Shown here: in pieces, positions 1 through 7,855 of the stretch
Position numbering within the stretch: the stretch's first letter is position 1
Layout of the letters: every line of letters begins with the position of its first letter
NCBI RefSeq assembly: GCF_900155985.1
Contig: NZ_FTMA01000002.1
Location: forward strand, 186,001 to 250,000
Length of the DNA: 64,000 bases
From: Maribacter ulvicola
Lineage (GTDB): Bacteria > Bacteroidota > Bacteroidia > Flavobacteriales > Flavobacteriaceae
Direction of reading: 5' to 3'
Position numbers and translations under genes: made by a program
The notes under the pieces: generated by a model
Database searches by the model: none
What the model saw: only the letters and a program-made list of their open reading frames with translations
Told to the model about the DNA's origin: nothing

Positions 1-228
1 AGTAGAATGGTGTTAAATATGTTTAAAAGTAGTTATGGTCTTGAGGATGGACAAATGGACCTATACTTTTTAGATTTGTTAGCGAATAGAGATGTTTCTA
101 ATGCGGTAGCATCAGAATTTGGAGTGATGCATCAATCTCCTCAGCTTTTAATTGTTAAAAATGGGGTAGTGGTCATACATGATTCTCATGGCTCAATATC
201 AGATATTAAGCTAGAACAATTTATATAA
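1..228 (+). CDS. brxC: Bacillithiol system protein YtxJ/BrxC (C-terminal part, cut by window edge)
   Basis: The frame is open to the first base of the window (Ser-Arg precede the first Met), so the gene starts upstream and only its last ~75 residues are present. The visible part has the thioredoxin-like pattern of the YtxJ/DUF2847 family: a conserved SRMVLNMF helix that normally follows the active-site Cys, then LYFLDLLANRDVSNAVA, the cis-Pro region HQSPQLLIVKNG and a final HDSHGSI. In this family the protein removes bacillithiol from mixed disulfides on cytoplasmic proteins. The active-site Cys lies just outside the window. A strong hairpin terminator follows the stop directly. Confidence 0.85.
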   Translation, partial: SRMVLNMFKSSYGLEDGQMDLYFLDLLANRDVSNAVASEFGVMHQSPQLLIVKNGVVVIHDSHGSISDIKLEQFI

Positions 229-230
229 TT

Positions 231-258
231 AAAAAGCCCCGTATTACCGGGGCTTTTT
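231..258. terminator. Bidirectional rho-independent terminator between convergent genes
   Basis: A 10-bp perfect stem (AAAAAGCCCC at 231-240 pairing with GGGGCTTTTT at 249-258) has an 8-base loop and a T or A run on each side. It sits between the brxC stop and the stop of the minus-strand lipoprotein gene, so it can serve both. Confidence 0.9.
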
Positions 259-260
259 AA

Positions 261-1445
261 TTAGTTGAAACGTTGAGTGTTCAATATGTTCTTTAGGTTA
301 TTCTTTAAATCTTCACCGGCATCATAGACCATTTGTTCATTGCTGGGGAATGGCACCCTTGCAAGTTGTAACAGGGCTACTAGGTCATTGTCCAACGCTC
401 TTTTATCTCCTTCGTAATTAGCATAGATATGCTCAAATACAAATTGACTTGATAGTGGGTATTGGTTTACTTTCTGTTGTTTTTTTAAATCAATAAAGCT
501 GACCACTCCAGTTACTTGGGCGCTTTTATACTGTGTAAATTGATAAAAATCACACCTAACGGTTTTAAACTTATCTACTTTTATACTATTACCAAGACTG
601 TCCGATACTACATTCCCGTTACTGTCTTCCACAAATGTATACCCATCTTTTATTTGTCTTTCCTTGCTTATTTGTTTCTCTCTAATTTGTTCGGGAGAAA
701 TATTGATGTCTTGAAAAGAAACCTCCATTTGGTAGTCATACAATTGATTTTGAATTCTATTGGTGTGGTATTCCGTCCAGTTAGAATTTAATCTGTAAGT
801 GTTTAAGTTTAAAAGTTCGTCTTCTAATCTTTTTGGTATAATTTGATCCGTATTATTGATCATGTTCACAATTACATAATCAAGTCCTTTTTGATAAGCT
901 TCGTTAATTTTAGTGACAACATCCTTATAATTAGGGTTGATCTCATTTAAAAAATTAAGGTCATTATAAGCTTTTCTGTAGTCAGATTTATAATTAGCCT
1001 CCTTCAATAGTGTATTGGCATTTGAATACAGAAATTCAGATAACTCAGATTTAGCGGCAAGAAGGTCGTCATCGTAATTCTTAAAAACGAAATGAGCTTT
1101 TCTGTTTTCTTCCTGAAGGTATAATGGCAGTAATGGACGAATTCTTTCTTGAATAGCTTTTAACCTTCCATAGCTATTATAAATTTCCTCATAATTTGCA
1201 GCGTTTCCATCCTTTTTTAGAAATTTTATATGCTGTAGTTCCCTTTCGGTATTTTTCTTATACCCCTCTTCTAAAAGAATAATATATTGTTGATTGCTTT
1301 TTTTTGTCTTATTTTCCGCAATATTCATTACTGCTTTATTAATTGCAGTCTCATAATTGCCAGAATTAAGAGCTTCCTGTGTTTTTTTAAAACCGCCACA
1401 CGAAAGAAGTATTGCGGTAAGACTAAAAAGTAGATATTTTTTCAT
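261..1445 (-). CDS. Lipoprotein of unknown function with helical repeat N-terminus
   Basis: 394 residues. A short signal peptide ends in the lipobox LLSC (Cys16), so the protein is probably a lipid-anchored envelope protein. After it comes a helix-rich stretch (about 20-200) that reads like degenerate TPR or alpha-solenoid repeats (EALNSGNYETAINKAV is a TPR-like start). The second half is less regular and contains a beta-rich region around YTFVEDSNGNVVSDSLG. I do not recognise the family. The gene stands alone, convergent with brxC and divergent from glyA across about 250 bp. A role in envelope protein interaction is only suggested by the repeat-like helices. Confidence 0.75.
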   Translation of the reverse strand: MKKYLLFSLTAILLSCGGFKKTQEALNSGNYETAINKAVMNIAENKTKKSNQQYIILLEEGYKKNTERELQHIKFLKKDGNAANYEEIYNSYGRLKAIQERIRPLLPLYLQEENRKAHFVFKNYDDDLLAAKSELSEFLYSNANTLLKEANYKSDYRKAYNDLNFLNEINPNYKDVVTKINEAYQKGLDYVIVNMINNTDQIIPKRLEDELLNLNTYRLNSNWTEYHTNRIQNQLYDYQMEVSFQDINISPEQIREKQISKERQIKDGYTFVEDSNGNVVSDSLGNSIKVDKFKTVRCDFYQFTQYKSAQVTGVVSFIDLKKQQKVNQYPLSSQFVFEHIYANYEGDKRALDNDLVALLQLARVPFPSNEQMVYDAGEDLKNNLKNILNTQRFN

Positions 1446-1659
1446 TTCTATTATTTTTAAGATTTATAATAGCTATTCAACAGCCATGCCATAAAATGGT
1501 TTTTATTAAACGCAAGGGGATAAGGAATAGTATAAATTTGTGGCATTGCTTATATCAGTATTATTATAAGCATTTTATATAAATAAAGTTATTAACTTAT
1601 TTTAATAAATAAATTTTGTGATTGTGTTATTTTTTAGACGTCATTAAGGGCACTATTTG

Positions 1660-1667
1660 TATTTTTG
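1660..1667 (+). promoter_or_regulatory. Candidate -7 element of glyA promoter
   Basis: TATTTTTG matches the Bacteroidota TAnnTTTG -7 element and lies 25 bases before the glyA ATG. No TTG lies at the expected -33 spacing, so the assignment rests on the -7 box and its position only. Confidence 0.35.
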
Positions 1668-1692
1668 CGACTTATTTAAAAGATAAAGTAAC

Positions 1693-2967
1693 ATGCAACG
1701 CGATACCACAATTTTTAATCTAATTGAAGAAGAGAAGCAACGTCAAATCAACGGAATTGAATTGATTGCCTCTGAAAATTTTACTAGTCCGCAAGTAATG
1801 GAGGCACAGGGCTCTGTACTTACAAATAAGTATGCTGAAGGGTATCCGGGAAAAAGATATTATGGTGGTTGTGAAGTAGTAGATAAAGTAGAGCAATTAG
1901 CAATAGATAGGGCTAAGGAGCTTTTTGGTGCAGCTTATGCCAATGTACAGCCCCATTCAGGTTCTCAGGCAAATGCAGCAGTGTATCATGCATGTTTACA
2001 GCCTGGTGATAAAATTCTAGGGTTTGATCTATCTCACGGTGGTCACCTAACACATGGGTCTCCTGTAAACTTTTCAGGTAGATTATATACTCCGGTATTT
2101 TACGGTGTTGATAAAGAAACAGGAAGATTGGATTATGATAAAATTCAAGAAGTAGCTACAAAAGAACAACCAAAATTAATTATCGCCGGTGCATCTGCAT
2201 ATTCAAGGGATATGGATTTTGAACGTTTTCGTAAGATTGCAGATAGCGTTAATGCTATACTTCTTGCAGATATTTCGCATCCTGCAGGTTTAATAGCGAA
2301 AGGGTTGTTGAATAACCCAATTCCACACTGTCATATTGTAACTACAACGACTCATAAAACACTTAGAGGACCAAGAGGAGGTTTGATATTAATGGGTGCT
2401 GATTTTGAAAACCCATTTGGAATTAAGTTGAAAAATGGAAATTTAAGAAAAATGTCTGCTTTATTGGACTTGGCTGTTTTTCCAGGAAATCAAGGTGGCC
2501 CTCTAGAGCATGTTATTGCAGGTAAAGCAATTGCTTTTGGTGAAGCCTTAACAGAATCGTATGCAACCTATATAGCTCAGGTGAAGAAAAATGCCGATGC
2601 AATGGCTAAATCTTTCGTGGAACGTGGGTATAATATAATTTCTGACGGTACTGATAACCATATGATGCTAATTGACCTTAGAAATAAAGATATTTCAGGA
2701 AAGGATGCAGAGAAAGCATTGGTTTTGGCGGATATTACGGCGAATAAGAATATGGTGCCATTTGATGATAAATCACCGTTTGTTACTTCAGGTATCCGTT
2801 TTGGAACTGCAGCTATTACTACTAGAGGTTTGGTGGAAAGCGATATGGAAAAAGTAGTAGATTTTATTGATCAGGTAATTACGAATCCTGAAAATGAAAC
2901 CATTATAAAAGAAGTAAGAGCAAAGGTAAATGCAATGATGAATACAAGACCAATTTTTAATGCATAA
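1693..2967 (+). CDS. glyA: Serine hydroxymethyltransferase
   Basis: 424 residues, full family length. It converts serine and tetrahydrofolate to glycine and 5,10-methylene-tetrahydrofolate in the cytoplasm, feeding one-carbon metabolism, and depends on PLP. Visible hallmarks are [11 protein letters not shown] near the N-terminus, [15 protein letters not shown] (45-59), the PLP-binding region [11 protein letters not shown] (84-94), [12 protein letters not shown], and the Schiff-base lysine in [14 protein letters not shown] (Lys222). It is monocistronic: the upstream gene is divergent and the downstream gene convergent. Confidence 0.97.
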   Translation: MQRDTTIFNLIEEEKQRQINGIELIASENFTSPQVMEAQGSVLTNKYAEGYPGKRYYGGCEVVDKVEQLAIDRAKELFGAAYANVQPHSGSQANAAVYHACLQPGDKILGFDLSHGGHLTHGSPVNFSGRLYTPVFYGVDKETGRLDYDKIQEVATKEQPKLIIAGASAYSRDMDFERFRKIADSVNAILLADISHPAGLIAKGLLNNPIPHCHIVTTTTHKTLRGPRGGLILMGADFENPFGIKLKNGNLRKMSALLDLAVFPGNQGGPLEHVIAGKAIAFGEALTESYATYIAQVKKNADAMAKSFVERGYNIISDGTDNHMMLIDLRNKDISGKDAEKALVLADITANKNMVPFDDKSPFVTSGIRFGTAAITTRGLVESDMEKVVDFIDQVITNPENETIIKEVRAKVNAMMNTRPIFNA

Positions 2968-2994
2968 TTAAAAACAGGAATAGATTTAGAGTTT

Positions 2995-3633
2995 TTATTC
3001 CGATAAAAACTCTAAATCTCCACTTACGTAACTATTTTTATTTACATCGTAAATAGATGCTTCATCATCTTTGTCAAGATATATTCCCCAAAATTCAGAA
3101 TATGATTTTGGAGCGGTATTTACTTCATCATCAGTACTGTCTATATTTTCTACAATATCTTCAAATATTGGAACGAAAATTTCATAAGGTTTTTGAGTGA
3201 GACCTCTTGTTAAAAAAACATAGTTAAATGCAATTTGCTTTAAAATGTCATTTAATTGGGTGGGTATGCTATTGTTGTATATGCGCTTTATTACGATTAC
3301 AGTATCGTTTAGAAAGAATGTAAGTTCTTCAATATCAATATTGTTTTTATTATTTAAATTTAAGTTATCTAAAGCGTATTGTAACGGGGATTCATCCATG
3401 CCATTATGTCCCCACCTGCCTGTATTGAAGTGTGATAGCAACTCTAACAACTCTAAATTACAAGATATTTCTAAAACTAAACGAATAGAATCACTTGTAA
3501 TGTGCTTGTTGTTAAGTTTTACATTTGAGAAATAATGAAAACCAGTTGTGCTTAGAAATTCATTTATACCAATAATGTCCTTGGTATATTCCAGCTTTGA
3601 ATTATTAATGAAATTTTCGTAATTAAATGGCAT
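2995..3633 (-). CDS. Hypothetical protein, 212 residues
   Basis: I do not recognise this protein. It has no signal peptide or membrane segment and looks soluble and mainly helical, with an acidic C-terminal part (ENIDSTDDEV, DKDDEAS). The middle contains LELLELLSHFNTGRWG and a probable helical pair around 75-130. It is convergent with glyA (27 bp gap) and lies downstream of, and on the same strand as, the NarL-type response regulator, 150 bp away. Codon use resembles its neighbours, so it is probably a real gene rather than a chance frame. Function unknown. Confidence 0.7.
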   Translation of the reverse strand: MPFNYENFINNSKLEYTKDIIGINEFLSTTGFHYFSNVKLNNKHITSDSIRLVLEISCNLELLELLSHFNTGRWGHNGMDESPLQYALDNLNLNNKNNIDIEELTFFLNDTVIVIKRIYNNSIPTQLNDILKQIAFNYVFLTRGLTQKPYEIFVPIFEDIVENIDSTDDEVNTAPKSYSEFWGIYLDKDDEASIYDVNKNSYVSGDLEFLSE

Positions 3634-3786
3634 ACGAGTATAAATTTATAGCATTCTTTTATATAAAGATACTTTTCTAACTTCGCAAACTAGCCTAGAA
3701 AATCCTTAGAATTTCAGAGGTTATTATAATAAAATAAAAATTATATTTTTAAATAACTGGTAGTTAATGTGTTGCGAGATTGTAAT

Positions 3787-4455
3787 TTATAGGAAGCCGC
3801 GAGTTTTAGCTTCGTTGATCAATGCTAGATCATTTCCATTTTTGACATCAAAAAGGGCTTTTAGTTGTCTTTTTCTAGCTTCAACAGTGGTATTTGCTGA
3901 TCCTATCAATGGCGCTATATCTCTTGTGTGTATGCCTTGAGAAAGATGATATAGAATTTTCTGGTCTTGCTCATCAATTACAATGTCTGTTGACATTCTT
4001 CTGCGTATTGCCGATAGGGCGCTAGCAGTATAATATGGGGATTCATTAACAATAGTCTCTACCATAGCTTTGAGGGACATTTCATCAATTTCAGATTTCA
4101 CCATATATCCATCTGGATTAACCATCTTGAAAATATTGTTTATTCTATAGTTGTCACTATAAGAAGACATGAATACCACCTTTGATTTGGGTACTTCTGC
4201 TCTAGCAATAATACCAAGATCTATTCCTGTTCTTGGGTCTTTTGATTCTGGAGAAAACAATTGAATGTCTAAGAGAATGATTTCATAAGGGACCGCTCGT
4301 TTAGAGTTTTCAATTTTTGTTTTGCCTTTTTCAAAATTTGTAGCAATTTCGACTTTTACATTAAAATCTGTAAAATCGGAGTCTTCTAAGATGTATTTGT
4401 ATCCTAGAGCTGTCATTTCGTGGTCGTCTACCGCTAAAATTCGTACAGTATTCAT
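3787..4455 (-). CDS. NarL/LuxR-type response regulator
   Basis: 222 residues with an N-terminal receiver (about 5-135) and a C-terminal LuxR-like helix-turn-helix (about 160-222). The receiver is intact: acidic pair Asp10-Asp11, phospho-acceptor Asp63 in ILLDIQLF, Ser97/98 at the switch position and Lys120 in GYMVKSE. The output half has the four-helix pattern LSQGIHTRDIAPLIG...TTVEARKRQL. It lies 39 bp after the TPR histidine kinase gene on the same strand and is its obvious cognate regulator. Phosphorylation would promote dimerisation and DNA binding. The target genes cannot be read from the sequence. Confidence 0.9.
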   Translation of the reverse strand: MNTVRILAVDDHEMTALGYKYILEDSDFTDFNVKVEIATNFEKGKTKIENSKRAVPYEIILLDIQLFSPESKDPRTGIDLGIIARAEVPKSKVVFMSSYSDNYRINNIFKMVNPDGYMVKSEIDEMSLKAMVETIVNESPYYTASALSAIRRRMSTDIVIDEQDQKILYHLSQGIHTRDIAPLIGSANTTVEARKRQLKALFDVKNGNDLALINEAKTRGFL

Positions 4456-4494
4456 AATTTACGATTCTATTGTAATTTACTAAACGTTTTTAAA

Positions 4495-6576
4495 TTATGT
4501 ATTATTATTAATACTTGTTTTTTTATTATCGACTTTAACAGGGATATTTAAAGAGATAGTAGTGCCTTTGCCTTCACTAGAATCAATATGAAAGGAGCCG
4601 CTTAGCTTATCTATCCTAGAAGTAATATTACGTATACCTATACCTTTTTTACCTTTATTTACGTTATAGCCAATACCGTCATCGCTCATAATAACATTGA
4701 AATTGTTGTCATTTCTATAAAAAGTTATTTCAAAGTTAGTGCATTTAGAGTGTTTAATGGCATTCTGAAAAGTTTCTTGAATAATACGGTATACATTTAT
4801 TTTAATATCACCTGCTAATCTATCCCAATTTTCGTCTTCATTAAAATGGAAATAAGTTTTGATGTTTCTATTCTTATTATTGTTAAGAAGAGTTTCAATA
4901 GAGTCGGTGAAATTGTTGATTTTTTGATAGGCACTATGGCTTAATTCATGAGAAATAGATCTTATCTCGTTTTCAATTTCCTGTAATGAACCAAGTGCTT
5001 TAGATTTTTCTTGAATAGCTTCATCTGTAGCTCGCTTATTTAATCCGGTTAAAATCATACGTGCACCAAGCATTTTACCTAATACGCCATCATGTAATTC
5101 TTCTGAAATTCGCTTTTGTTCTAGGCGTTTAACCTCATCGACTTTTTGCTTTTGCATGAGCATTAAGTTGAATATTTCTTGATTATTTGCTTGCTGTTGC
5201 TGATCAAATTGAAGTTTTTGGTTTTTTGCCCGCTGATTGATAATGATGTATATAGAAAGACCGAATAAAAATAAACCTATTGCTATGCCGATCCATATTT
5301 GTTTCTGTTTAGAAAGTACTTCTTTCTCACTTTCAAGCTCTATATTTTCAGCTATAAACTCATCTGTTTCAAAACGTATGCGGGCAAATTTGTTCAATTG
5401 CTTACGTTCTTCTGTTTGTAGACTATCATTTAATGCTGTGTATTTTGTAAAATACTCTGCTGCATTTTGCTTGTCTAAAACTGCTAAATATTGCCACGTT
5501 TTTAACAGTTGTTCGTTTGAATTACCTGCAATTGATAATTCTTCTGCCAATTTAGCCTTGGCAATAGCATTTAATGTATCTCTGGCATAAGCCTTATATT
5601 CAGCATAACTATGATAGCTTGACGCCAAACTGCCAGTATCGTCAAGTTGTTCTTTTGTTTCAATAGCTTTGATTAATAAACGTTCAATGTTTAAGGTGTC
5701 TTGATTATATAACTTCGAAGTGGCAAGATTACTAATTGCTTTGGCATATAGGGTGGGGTACTTCGTGTATAAGTTATTTGTGCTTAAAACTTTCTCGAAA
5801 TTTTCAATCGCTTGTGGGTACTGTTTGTTGTTTCTATAGGTTACACCAATGTTATTAATAATACTGGCTTCGTCAATATTGGAATTGGAAGTCTTTTTTA
5901 GGTAAAATAAGGCTTCGTTGTAATAAGCTAAGGATTTATCATATTCCTTTAAATCATTCAAAACAATACCTAAAAGATTATAACTACTAAATAATCTTTT
6001 GTCGTCTTTAATTGATTTAAAATGTTCAATAGCCTTTATGGTGTTTGCTTCACTGCTTATATAGTCTTTAATTTGCATTTGAATAACGGCCATCTTCAAA
6101 TGCAATTGCCCGGCACTATATTTGTCCTCAGTAGTTTCGAAAATATCTAGTGCTTCTCCATAATAATAAAATGCGCTATCCCTTATGATTTTATTTTTAT
6201 AAAAATCTGCTAAATCCCAGTATGCATTAGCCAGACCAATGGAATCATTAATTCTTATATTGGCGGAAATAGCATTTTTATTTATTTTACGGTATAGTAA
6301 GTTGTCGGTAATAAAATTTTGGTTATACGATAGTTTAGAGAAATATAATGCTTTTAAGGAATCGTTGTTTGTATTTTCCGCTAGGTTAAAAGCTTTTAAT
6401 GGTAACACTAATTTTTGTTCTTCTGTAGTCTCAGGTTTATTACTTTCAGCTATCCAGATAGAGATACTATCTTTTGAAGTATTTTTTTCTTGTGTTAGCT
6501 TTGTTGGTTCTATTTTTGAACAGCCAATGCATAGTAACAGTAGTAATATTATGGAAAAATGAGGCTTGTTCAACAA
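4495..6576 (-). CDS. TPR-containing sensor histidine kinase (HisKA_3/NarX type), TTG start
   Basis: 693 residues. The N-terminus has a lipoprotein-like signal (LLLLLCIGC, Cys19). TPR-like helical repeats (about 60-390) would sit in the periplasm, followed by a coiled coil, one membrane segment (about 428-447), and a cytoplasmic kinase of the HisKA_3 type: phospho-acceptor His495 in EELHDGVLGKM, N-box ETFQNAIKH (601-609), G-boxes DDGIGYN (632-638) and KGIGIRN. It pairs with the response regulator downstream. No ATG precedes the signal peptide in this frame back to a stop, so the start must be TTG at 6576 or the adjacent TTG. TPR sensors of this kind are common in Bacteroidota; the ligand is unknown. 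Confidence 0.88.
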   Translation of the reverse strand: MLNKPHFSIILLLLLCIGCSKIEPTKLTQEKNTSKDSISIWIAESNKPETTEEQKLVLPLKAFNLAENTNNDSLKALYFSKLSYNQNFITDNLLYRKINKNAISANIRINDSIGLANAYWDLADFYKNKIIRDSAFYYYGEALDIFETTEDKYSAGQLHLKMAVIQMQIKDYISSEANTIKAIEHFKSIKDDKRLFSSYNLLGIVLNDLKEYDKSLAYYNEALFYLKKTSNSNIDEASIINNIGVTYRNNKQYPQAIENFEKVLSTNNLYTKYPTLYAKAISNLATSKLYNQDTLNIERLLIKAIETKEQLDDTGSLASSYHSYAEYKAYARDTLNAIAKAKLAEELSIAGNSNEQLLKTWQYLAVLDKQNAAEYFTKYTALNDSLQTEERKQLNKFARIRFETDEFIAENIELESEKEVLSKQKQIWIGIAIGLFLFGLSIYIIINQRAKNQKLQFDQQQQANNQEIFNLMLMQKQKVDEVKRLEQKRISEELHDGVLGKMLGARMILTGLNKRATDEAIQEKSKALGSLQEIENEIRSISHELSHSAYQKINNFTDSIETLLNNNKNRNIKTYFHFNEDENWDRLAGDIKINVYRIIQETFQNAIKHSKCTNFEITFYRNDNNFNVIMSDDGIGYNVNKGKKGIGIRNITSRIDKLSGSFHIDSSEGKGTTISLNIPVKVDNKKTSINNNT

Positions 6577-6610
6577 AAATGATTTTATGGGGATGAAAAA
6601 ACCAAGGTAT

Positions 6611-6650
6611 AAAAAAAAGCCTTTGACATGATTGTTAAAGGCTTTTTTTT
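6611..6650 (-). terminator. Rho-independent terminator after the small peptide gene
   Basis: AAAAAAAAGCCTTT (6611-6624) pairs with AAAGGCTTTTTTTT (6637-6650) around a 12-base loop. It lies 17 bases beyond the stop of the 58-residue peptide gene on the minus strand and would separate it from the histidine kinase gene. Confidence 0.85.
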
Positions 6651-6667
6651 GTTTTTGTAAATTTTAT

Positions 6668-6844
6668 TTATGCAATCCCTTTTGGCGGTTTTCTATCTCC
6701 TGTATCAATAACACAATCGTCACAAGCTAAAGCCTTAGAAATATCGTTCATAAAATCAAATTCATTAGCTGTGTTTTCAATTACTACAGTTGTCATACCA
6801 AATGCCATTACTGCTACTGCCAAAATACTTGTTACTTTTTTCAT
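6668..6844 (-). CDS. Small secreted peptide with CDDC motif (58 residues)
   Basis: This short frame begins at the ATG at 6844. The product starts MKKVTSILAVAVMAFGMTT, a clear signal peptide with a basic start and hydrophobic core. An acidic stretch follows (ENTANEFDFMND), then ALACDDCVIDTGD, and it ends in the basic, proline-containing RKPPKGIA. The two cysteines two residues apart could form a disulfide or bind metal. A perfect terminator follows directly, and a paired direct repeat lies upstream, so it is probably an independent transcript. It sits between a LytTR regulator and a TPR sensor kinase on the same strand. I know of no named family; a processed signal or redox-active peptide is inference. 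Confidence 0.7.
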   Translation of the reverse strand: MKKVTSILAVAVMAFGMTTVVIENTANEFDFMNDISKALACDDCVIDTGDRKPPKGIA

Positions 6845-6934
6845 ACTGTGTGTTTTAGGGGTTTTTGATTTATTATACAGCCAAAGTAATATCCTTTTGG
6901 AAGTATGGAATACAGTATTTTGAAACTTGAGTAT

Positions 6935-6968
6935 ATGACCAGGTTCTGTTAGTAAATGACCTAGTTTT
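6935..6968 (-). promoter_or_regulatory. Direct repeat upstream of the peptide gene, candidate LytTR operator
   Basis: ATGACCAGGTTCTG (6935-6948) and ATGACCTAGTTTTG (6956-6969) match at 11 of 14 positions with a period of 21 bp, two helical turns. LytTR proteins typically bind two imperfect direct repeats containing GTT with this spacing. The repeats lie between the LytTR gene and the peptide gene, upstream of a -7-like TTACTTTG (6889-6882, minus strand) that has one mismatch and no -33 TTG. This is what an activator-dependent promoter would look like. Confidence 0.45.
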
Positions 6969-6979
6969 GAGAGAATTTT

Positions 6980-7711
6980 TTAATTTAAGGAAGAGAGGGT
7001 GTTTTTTGAGAGAATAGCTTTAAGGCTGTCCATGTTTTCACGGTACGATTTTGAAAAAGGAATATGCTCTTTTACCGCTTTTATGGCGCAAATAGATTTA
7101 CCAAAGTTTATGCGAGAAACATAACTGGTATTCACAATATAACTTTGGTGAATACGCATAAAGTTATCGGGCAACGATTTTTCAAAAGTCTTTAACGTTT
7201 TATAGGCGTTAATAATTGTGCCATCTTTCATGAAAAACTCTGTAGTGTTATTATCAGCTTTCAAATAAAGGATGTCATTTGTATTCAGATACTGAAAGTC
7301 ATTGTAAGATTTTAAACATAATGTGATTGGTTTTTCCTCTTTAGGCATTTTCTTTTGAAGCTTTAATAGCGACTTGCGAATATCGAATTCATTGAAAGGT
7401 TGTAGCCAGTAATCGAAGAAACCATTTTTTATGGCATCGTATGCATAGTTTTTTGTTGAGGCTATAGCTATTAATATAGGTAATTCTTTCATGTACTGAT
7501 GAATCTCGGTAACCATTAAAAATACTGATGCGTAATCATTATTAAGGTTGATGAAAACAATATCTGGAGCGTATTTTAGAATATCATTTAATCCATCAGT
7601 TGGGTTGCTGGTGGTATTTACACACTCAAAATCGCCATATTCGTCCAAAAATGCATGCAGTTGCAAATTTGACACAGCATCTGGATCTATTATGGTATAT
7701 GTATAACTCAA
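6980..7711 (-). CDS. LytTR-family regulator with degenerate receiver domain, TTG start
   Basis: 243 residues: a receiver-like domain (about 5-120) and a C-terminal LytTR DNA-binding domain (about 130-235; KSYNDFQYLNTNDILYLKAD, FMRIHQSYIVN, IPFSKSYRENM). The receiver keeps the acidic pocket (Asp9, Asp11) but has Asn55 where the phospho-acceptor Asp belongs (IVFINLNN) and Gln104 where the conserved Lys belongs (DYWLQPF). Normal phospho-activation is therefore unlikely. The start is TTG at 7711: the frame is open upstream to a stop without any ATG, and this start gives the usual short N-terminus. It lies upstream of the small peptide gene on the same strand and may control it. Confidence 0.88.
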   Translation of the reverse strand: MSYTYTIIDPDAVSNLQLHAFLDEYGDFECVNTTSNPTDGLNDILKYAPDIVFINLNNDYASVFLMVTEIHQYMKELPILIAIASTKNYAYDAIKNGFFDYWLQPFNEFDIRKSLLKLQKKMPKEEKPITLCLKSYNDFQYLNTNDILYLKADNNTTEFFMKDGTIINAYKTLKTFEKSLPDNFMRIHQSYIVNTSYVSRINFGKSICAIKAVKEHIPFSKSYRENMDSLKAILSKNTLSSLN

Positions 7712-7765
7712 AAGAATTAGTGTGTACCACGAAATTAAACATAGGTAAGAAAAAGAAGACCTAGA

Positions 7766-7790
7766 ATGTCCTTATAAAAACCAAGGACAT
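7766..7790. repeat. Inverted repeat between beta-helix lipoprotein and LytTR genes
   Basis: ATGTCCTT (7766-7773) and AAGGACAT (7783-7790) are perfect 8-bp arms around 9 bases, in the 144-bp gap upstream of the LytTR gene. On the minus strand it is followed by a pyrimidine-rich but not T-only stretch. It could be a weak terminator for the lipoprotein gene or an operator for the LytTR gene. Confidence 0.45.
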
Positions 7791-7855
7791 ATTGATAAAA
7801 TCAGTGTTTACGGGGACTGTGAGCGAAAAATCTGTCAAAAAAAATCTAGATTCAC

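Noticed and set aside
1533-1540. TAAATTTG as a second glyA promoter
   Set aside because: It is 150 bp from the gene and has no -33 partner; such 8-mers occur by chance in AT-rich DNA.
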